From contig BSBM01000609.1 of assembly GCA_027924585.1 (NCBI GenBank), forward strand, positions 879,501-943,500: DNA of 64,000 nt, given 5' to 3'. The DNA is from Larix kaempferi. Lineage: Eukaryota; Streptophyta; Pinopsida; Pinales; Pinaceae. The position numbers and the translations under genes are program-made. Below the pieces are notes generated by a model. That model ran no database searches. It saw only the letters and a list, made by a program, of their open reading frames with translations, and had not been told where the DNA came from. Position 1 is the first letter of the stretch. Each line of letters begins with the position of its first letter. Shown one piece after another: positions 57,001-64,000 of this stretch.

Positions 57001-58111
57001 TATGAATACAAATAACTAAAATAGTTAATAATTAGAGTACTGAAATGTAAATGCAGGAATTAAATAGAAGGTAGAAACTTGAGAAATTTATAATAATTTA
57101 ATCTTCTCATTCACTTGGCTATTTTCCTATCAGACTTATCTATTTTTAATCCATCTCTGTACTAGAGTTCGATGCTATTCCTTTTTGCATGGGGAAAAAT
57201 GTAGAGATCATTTATTCAATCATTTCGATTTATACAGAATCATTAAAATATTCAGAATAACTGAAATCACTTGATGAAATAAACAGTAAAAACTTAGTAG
57301 AAAACAGAACTTTAAAATACACAGAAATAGATAACAAAACTTGTAAATAAAAACATATAAGACAATAGAACCTGTAAAAGACGATAGGCTGACAAACACC
57401 CAAGGAGGCCTGTTCCTCTCAACCTGCTTCAGAAGAAGCAGCTCAACTGCTGACTTCTAATGAACCCTCGAGCCTGATTACTGATCCAGTAAGTGGGTGG
57501 AATCTGTGTAGAAGCAAGGCACTCAAAAATACCTTCTCCACTCGGTATCAAACTCCTGAAAAATGCCTTCTCCACTCAGTATCAACCTCCTGAACTCAAT
57601 AAGAGTTTGGCAGACTCACAACATGATCAACAACAGCATATCCCCTCATCAAATCTCTTGGGTGCAAACACAGCAAAACCCCAAGGTAAATTTCCTCGTC
57701 AGGAAAACTGATGAACCTCAGTTCAATATTTGATGGCTATTATATAGACTGCCTAGGTCTTTTAGTGGTCAGTTTGGGATAAATGAGCCTCAAGCTCCAG
57801 TCCCATCTTTCAGGGCACTATGACCACATTTCAAGGGAGTTGTCCCATACCAACAGCTAGTTAGTTGCATCATGATGCTACCACTTGTCCATTGCCTTCT
57901 ACCCCAGATTCCATTCCACCTAGTGGATCAGTAACCACTCTTTCAACAGTCCTCTTAGGTGTTTGTCTCCTATTTTATTTATTAAATAATAATATATTGT
58001 GCAAATTACAGTCATCCTTGGACACTTGTCCAATATAAACTTTACAATAAAATTTATCATAATGTTTCTAAACACAAAAAGTTTTCCAGTTTAAAGGGTA
58101 TATTACAAACA

Positions 58112-58120
58112 CCTCCTCTT
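58112..58120 (-). promoter_or_regulatory. Polypurine tract of the gypsy element
   Basis: On the minus strand this reads AAGAGGAGG immediately before TGTTTGTAATA, the start of the 3' LTR. It lies 27 bp beyond the gag-pol stop. Confidence 0.75.
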
Positions 58121-58146
58121 AAGCTTAGCATCGTTCTCGATGTTGC

Positions 58147-61100
58147 TTATTCATCATCAAGTTCCTCATGGAATAGAACTGGATATGCTGCCCGCATATT
58201 ACTTTCCAGCTCCCAAGTAGCCTCATCAGGGGTAAGGTGCTTCCATTGCACCTTTACCTTCCCTATGGTGTGATTTCGAAGCATAATTTCCCTCCGGTCT
58301 AGAATACAGTCCAGTTCCACTTGAAAATCTCCTTCGGGTTCCACCTGTATGTCATTCCAATTCAGCACATGAGTAGCATCGTGCACATACTTCTTTAAAA
58401 TAGAAACGTGAAAAACATTATGGATTTTTAAATTGTATGGCAATGCCAATTGATATGAAACAGCTCCTATCCTTGATAGGATTTCAAATGGTCCACAATA
58501 CCTCGGTGCTAATTTAGCAAAACTCCCAAGCTTCAAAGAACTTTTCTTGGACTTTACCTTTATGAAAACATGGTCTCCTACCTGAAATTTTCTTTCTGTG
58601 CGTTTCAAATCAGCATAGCTTTTCTGCCGATCTTGGGCAACTTTTAAGTTACCTTGAACCTGTTTCACAGTTAGCTCCATTTATTTCAATAGATCTGGTC
58701 CTAACATTAATTTATCTATAGGATTATCCCATGAAATTGGAGTACAACATTTTCTTCCATACAAAATTTCAAATGGACTTAACTTAGCAGATGCTTGATA
58801 ATTATTATTGTAGGAAAATTCTGCTAAGTGCAAGTAATCCTCCCATTTAGATGGCTGATCTTTAACATATAATCTTAACATATTTTCCAAAATCTGATTT
58901 ACTCTTTCTGTTTGACCATCAGTTTGTGGGTGAAAAGAAGTGTTGAAATTCAATTTAGTATTTAATCCTTTAAACAGTGCTGTCCAAAAGTTACCAGTGA
59001 ACTTAGAGTCTCGGTCTGAAATAATTACCTTTGGAATTCCATGCAAGCGAAAAATTTGCTTCATGAAAATATCTGCAATGTTAGAAGCCTTGAAAGTAGT
59101 TTTAACAGGAATAAAATGAGTAGCCTTGCTAAGTTTATCAACAACAACCATAATTGAGTCATTCTGCTTCGAAATTTTAGGCAAACTTGTAATAAAGTCA
59201 ATGCTTATGATTTCCCATTTGGATTTTGGAATTGGTAAGGGATGCAATAGACCAGCTGGATGTTGATGTTCAGCTTTAATAGTCTGACAGTCAAAACATA
59301 TAGCTATATATTCAGCAACTTCACTCTTCATGTTGAGCCAAAAGTACTCCTTTCTTAACATAGTTATCATTTTCTAATAACCAGGATGTCCTGAATAAGG
59401 ACTCTTGTGAACTTCATCTAAAATCAGCAACTTAACCTTCGAAAAATTAGGCACATAAATTATGTTTTTGTAAGTTAATAAGCCTTTTTCATTAATACTG
59501 TAATCTGTTATAACATTTTCAGATGAATTTTCAGCCACTTTATCATGTAATTTTTGGTAATTTTTGTCTTGCTTAATTCCTTCTTCGATCTGATTTTCCA
59601 GATCAGTTTTAAAAGTACTGATTGCTGCCACAAAACTCAATCTAGCGTTTCTGCTCAACGCATCAGCAACCTTATTTTCCTTTCCATTAATGTGATGGAT
59701 CTCAAAATCGTACTCGCTAAGGAAAGCTAACCACCTAGCTTTCCTTGCATTAAGATTTGTCTAATCCAATAAATACTTTAACCCCTTATTATCAGTCATT
59801 AAAATGAATTTTCTTCCGATCAAGTGATGGCGCCACATTTTCAAAGCATGTTTCACGACTGCCAACTCAAGATCATACGTTGCATAATTCTTTTCATGTA
59901 TTTTTAACTTCCTTGAATCAAAAGCAATTGCATGACCTTCTTGACTTAAGACCCCTCCAAGTCCTTCGTTGCATGCATCCATGCATACGACAAAATCCTT
60001 ATTAGGATCTGCAATTTTTAAGATGGGTGCAGTGGTTAACAATTCTTTTAAATTATTAAAGTTGTATTGACACTTTTTATCCCATATGAATTTCTTCCCT
60101 TTCTTCTGCAAAGAAGTGATGGGATTAGCAATTCTAGAGAACCCTTCAATAAAATTTCTATAATACTCCGTTATTCCCATGAATGACCGTACATCAGTTA
60201 CATCTTTAGGGACATGCCATTCATTTATTGCTTTTATCTTATCAGGATCAACAGAAATACTATCTTTTGAAATTATATGACCCAAATACTGAATTTTATC
60301 TTTATAGAAATCACGCTTACTGAACTTAGTGTAAAGCTGGTGATCTCTAAGTACTTGTAAAATTATTTTTGGATGTTCGTCATGCTCTTCTTTAGTTTTT
60401 GAGTAAACCAGGATATCATCAATGAATACCACTACAAACTTATCCAAATATTTATGAAGAATGTTGTTCATTAAACACATGAACACTGCCGGTGCGTTGG
60501 TTAGCCCAAAAGGCATAACTACGAACTCGTAGTGTCCATAACGCGTTCTGAATGCAGTTTTGAATATCTCCTCATCTTTTATCCAGACTTGATCATAACC
60601 CGACCTTAGATCAATTTTAGTGAATATCTCTACTCTGCGTACTTGATCAAATAGATCATCTATGCGGGGTAAGGGATACCGATTCTTAATTGTCATTTTA
60701 TTAAGCTGACGGTAGTCAATGCACAAACGCATCGTACCGTCTTTCTTTTTAACAAATATTACTGGTGCTCCCCAAGGGGACACACTGGGCCTTATGTAGT
60801 TTTTATCTATTAATTCTTTCAGCTGAGACTTTAACTCATTTAACTCCAAAATATTCATCCTATAGGGGGCCTTTGAGTTTGGTACCACACCGGGTACTAA
60901 CTCAATGGTGAAGTCAAGTTCTCTTTTTGGAGGTAATCCTAGAATTTCTTTTGGGAATACATCAGAAAAGTCCCTAAGGATGGGAATATCCTCTAGTTTT
61001 AACTTGTCTTCTTTAGATGTACATTCATCATTAACAACATTAATAGCAAACAATTTACAACCTTTTCTAGCAGCTCTCTTCACTTGTAAGGTAGAAATCT

Positions 61101-62841
61101 GCCTTACTGAAATCTGCCTATGAATTCCTTTTACTGTTTCTGAATTACCTTCATTATTTATACAAGTAAAAGATTTATCATAACAATTCAATATAACTCT
61201 ATGTTGTTTGAGCCAATCCATGCCAATTAACAGATCATATGAACCTAAGGGTAAAACATTCAGATTAATTTGCATTTTTAGTTGATTTAAAATTACTTCA
61301 CAATTCTGAACATAATCTGTAACCTTTCTTTTAGTTACTATTGCAAGCTGAAGTAACCATGCATTGTTAAATTTCTTTGTTCTTAGCTTGCAATGGTTTA
61401 CTAAAGTAGGTGAAATATAACTTAAATTTGCACCAGGATCTATCAAAATAGAAAAAGACTTGTTTTGTATCATACCTTCAATTTTGATCATGGATGTTTG
61501 ATGGTCCGCTTGATGGTTCTCCAATGCTGCATTTATCCTGGGCATTTCTCTTGCGATATCTCCAACTGTAGGTTCTGCTTGCATAGTATGTATGTTGTTG
61601 GTTGTCCTCTTGTTGCGTGGGCAATCTGCTCTCTTGTGTGGTCCGCCACATTCATAGCACTTTATGGGTCCTTTCTGTTCAGCATACCTGTTGTTATTGT
61701 TATTATTATTGCTGTGATTATTATTATTAGATGCATTTCTTCCAGCAGTAGTGTTCTAAGATGTATTATTCCGATACTTATTAGGAAAATTTCTGTTATT
61801 ACAATTTTTCTTAAAACCTTCAGCATTCTGATTAAAATTCTTCTTTTTATAATCATACTGATTAGTCTTACTGTTCTTCTAGCTAGTTGTTCCTTCTCTT
61901 TTCCTGTTTTGGTCAAAACAAAAATTTTCCTTCCTCATGGCCTCTTCCAAAGTGGAAGGATTATCATACTCAATACGATCTTTTATATTAAACGGTAAAC
62001 AACTGAAAAACCTTTGCACTTTAGGCTTTTCCTCAACCATGTAGGGTACGTACCTCAACAAGCTAAGGAACTTGCTGCACAATTCTTTCATGTTCATAGT
62101 AACCAACTTTAAATCGTAAAACTCCTTCGATTTATCCTCAAAATACTATTCAAACAAGAACTTCTTTTTAAACAAATTTTTAAACATAGTCCAAGTTACT
62201 TCTTTCTCTTTTATGCTCTTGATTCTTTTAAGATCCTGCCACTAGATATCTGCCTTCCCAATTATATTGTAAATAGCCATATTGGCTTTCAGTTGAGAAG
62301 AGTAATCATAGATATTAAAGTACTTTTTCATTCCAGATAGCCAAGCTTCAGCTGTCTCACCCTTCTCACTTTCGCCATTAAAAGTAGGTGGCTTAATCTT
62401 TTTAAATTCACCGGTAATCTGTTCATGATGCTTATGTTTTCTTTTTTTAGAGCAGCACTCACTGTTACTGCTATTATAATTTACATCATCATTACTTGAA
62501 TCAGACTTAGAAGATGAGTAACTGTTCCTTTTATCGTTTCTTGTTTTCTTTTGCTTATGTTGGTGGGACATTATTTCAAAATCAGCTCTAAATTCTGATT
62601 TTCTGCCTCTTTCATCACTATGACAGTTTCCTTTTAAATTTTGTTGTAACTCTTCCTGTGCCTTTAGGATCCGTTCATTTTATTCTTTAACAGATTTTAA
62701 CCCAGATTTTAAATCCTGTACAGTGCGTAAAATTTCAGAAGACTAGTTGTTTAACTCAACATAAATTCCTTCAGTGTTATTATGATTATTACGTTCATCA
62801 CGAGGAGATCTGTCCTCTGCTGATTCCTTTGGTATTTCCAT
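58147..62841 (-). pseudogene. Gypsy (chromovirus) gag-pol polyprotein with nine in-frame stops
   Basis: A single frame of 1565 codons from ATG at 62841 contains no frameshift but nine stops: TAG at 62745, 62244, 62148, 61881, 61758, 59763 and 59376, and TAA at 62682 and 58683 (first base, minus strand). Domains in order are gag with zinc knuckle [13 protein letters not shown], protease ([12 protein letters not shown]), RT with FIDDILVYS (61584-59761), RNase H ([13 protein letters not shown], then [13 protein letters not shown]), integrase with its HHCC zinc region and D, D, E core (IDFITSLPK, ISDRDSKFTG, then HPQTDGQTERVN), and a C-terminal chromodomain (ILDRREIMLRNHTIGKVKVQ, then ATWE). The chromodomain marks it as a chromovirus, probably of the Tekay/Del type. 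Chromodomains are known to target insertion to methylated histone H3. Confidence 0.92.
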
Positions 62842-62970
62842 ACCTGCAATTAAAAGTCAATCTGTTCTGTGCAAAAATGAAATTAAATTACAAAAGTTAG
62901 TAACATAAACTTTCTGATTTATTTTTCTGTTTGCGTGCATGAGCCTCATTCAGGCCTAGAGTTTGAACTT

Positions 62971-62984
62971 GCGCTCTGATACCA
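62971..62984 (-). promoter_or_regulatory. Primer-binding site of the gypsy element
   Basis: On the minus strand this reads TGGTATCAGAGCGC, two bases inside the 5' LTR. It is complementary to plant initiator-Met tRNA over its first 12 bases. Confidence 0.9.
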
Positions 62985-62986
62985 CA

Positions 62987-64000
62987 TGTAACATCCTAGA
63001 AAAATCACAAAAATTTAAAACTTTTTTACGTGACAATAAATGCTATTTAATAAATGCGGAAATGGAACAATGCATGAAATTTTATCTTGTTGTATTAAAT
63101 GCCATGCTGGTTTAATAAGTAAGGATTTGCGACGAATAGATCTCTGCTTAAGTCTTGATGCTATCCATATTTAGTTGTGCTGCTACACACCTCTACTGTT
63201 GTTGTTTATAAATATTAAAACAACTATTTGACTAATGTACTTTTGTTTGATTGATGAAGGGGTCCTTTGGACGCCCCGAGGCTTACTTAGCATTCATGCT
63301 AAAGCATGTGAATTCGTACTTGTGACATATTTACAGGTAAGAGATTAATGTTTGCGACAAGTAATTAACAGTTTATCAAAGAAGATCTATATTGTTCGTA
63401 TCGCAGTGTTGTACCCAGATTCATTTGGTTTCCGTTCATGTTGTATGTATGTAAAAGCCTACCTTCTACCTCCGTGGCAAAATTGTGGAAATTCCATTTA
63501 CAACTATTTGTTAACTTGTTTTAGGGTCTATAACCTGCGATGGTAGTGTGGGTCTAAAATGTTCCTCTTTCATCATGCATTATAATGTGTGTATGTGTAT
63601 GTCTAAATCCGTTCACAATGTATGGCTCTATGGTCTGTTTAAAGTGTTTACAGGATTGTTATCTAACCCTTGCAAATAGAGTTTGTTTCCATTTTAACAA
63701 CTATCACATTTATGTAATGTGATTTTTGTGCATTGTGATACCCTATGCGACACTTATGTGATACTATATGCACATCATGATTTCTATTTTATGCTACACC
63801 CTTTGAATCTTAATGATTATTTTGCAAAAGATATGGGTTACATGCAAACCCTATTATCTATGTGTAACAATATGAATTATGTGCATTATGTGTGACCCTA
63901 TGAACACTATGGGGTACTATACTACCTATTTGATAATATGCAAATATTGCAATACTATATGATAGATGAAATCTATGCAACTATATGTAATATGGAATAT
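62987..64000 (-). repeat. 5' LTR of the gypsy element, cut by the window edge
   Basis: It begins TGTAACATCC and aligns with 46505-46868 followed directly by 54038-54700. At 63341-63356 it shows the uninterrupted form GAGATTAATGTTTGCG of the site where the other LTR carries the nested copia derivative. Confidence 0.92.

Larger units (their letters stand above)
46505..58111 (-). repeat. 3' LTR of the gypsy element, in two parts
   Basis: Parts 46505-46868 and 54038-58111 add up to about 4438 bp after removal of the nested element and one TSD copy. It reads TGTTTG...GTTACA on the coding strand. The first 1.0 kb aligns with 62987-64000; beyond that the partner is outside the window, so the full length rests on the boundary at 58111 next to the polypurine tract. 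No open frame in it is recognisable. The region 54.2-54.8 kb is rich in loose TATG(C/T)AA repeats. Confidence 0.82.
46505..64000 (-). mobile_element. Ty3/gypsy chromovirus with about 4.4-kb LTRs, 3' LTR split by a nested element
   Basis: The plus-strand LTR boundaries are TGTAACATCC at 46505 and 62987 and ACAAACA ending at 58111. The 3' LTR is 46505-58111, interrupted by the copia derivative at 46869-54032. The 5' LTR starts at 62987 and runs off the window. The primer site is at 62971-62984, gag-pol at 62841-58147 and the polypurine tract at 58112-58120. The visible LTR parts differ at about 6% of positions over the first 364 bp, mainly C/T and A/G changes, so the element is clearly older than the two copia insertions. 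It inserted into the pararetrovirus at 46504. Confidence 0.9.

Noticed and set aside
58147-62841. Idea that TAG codes for glutamine in this genome
   Set aside because: The kelch gene (39788-41187), the pol ends and the unknown gene use TAG, TGA or TAA normally as far as can be seen, and a methylation-driven C-to-T change explains the TAGs more simply.

Overview
The window looks like nuclear DNA of a land plant with a large, retrotransposon-rich genome. Supporting signs are Ty1/copia and chromovirus-type Ty3/gypsy elements with initiator-Met tRNA primer sites, a CACTA transposase carrying plant-specific domains, a Caulimoviridae-like endogenous pararetrovirus, plant-style GT-AG introns and a plant kelch gene. 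A gymnosperm or fern is plausible, but the species cannot be told from the sequence. Almost everything is mobile DNA. The only ordinary host gene I can support is a kelch-repeat gene at about 40.0-41.2 kb on the minus strand.

Layout. 1-4.28 kb: 3' part of a Ty1/copia element (RT, RNase H), followed by an unusual stack of five tandem-repeat arrays between two polypurine tracts, then the 3' LTR. 4.68-6.46 kb: a GAT microsatellite running straight into six copies of a 170-bp satellite. 6.585-12.019 kb: a decayed CACTA element on the minus strand, flanked by ATA. 12.0-16.4 kb: AT-rich DNA without genes. 16.4-18.3 kb: a 5'-truncated LINE. 18.6-30.5 kb: a candidate two-gene DNA transposon bounded by arrays of the palindrome TTATTCGGCCGAATAA. 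It has a seven-exon plus-strand gene of unknown function (21.6-23.8 kb), convergent with a four-exon minus-strand DDE-type transposase gene (25.9-28.9 kb). 30.5-32.9 kb: no genes. 32.945-38.885 kb: a nearly complete, very young copia element on the minus strand, with a perfect 5-bp target duplication. 39.8-41.2 kb: the kelch gene.

41.6-64 kb is a three-level nest. A degenerate pararetrovirus (41.6-46.504 kb, minus strand) is interrupted by a Ty3/gypsy chromovirus whose LTRs are about 4.4 kb long (46.505 kb to beyond the right edge). The 3' LTR of that gypsy is itself split by a 7.16-kb non-autonomous copia derivative (46.869-54.032 kb). The derivative is recent: its LTRs differ at about 4 of 604 bases, its TSD is TAAAG, and the gypsy's other LTR preserves the empty site.

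Three results stand out. (1) The two related copia elements at 1-4.3 kb and 46.9-54.0 kb share an architecture I do not recognise: pol is followed by a complete polypurine tract, then by ordered minisatellite arrays ending in a 23-bp array, a conserved hairpin and a second polypurine tract. (2) The 18.6-30.5 kb unit looks like an undescribed two-gene transposon with iteron-like palindromes at both ends. (3) The gypsy and the young copia element each keep one frameshift-free gag-pol frame broken only by TAG or TAA codons, mostly where glutamine is expected. This is the mark left by C-to-T change at CAG (CHG) sites in methylated elements.
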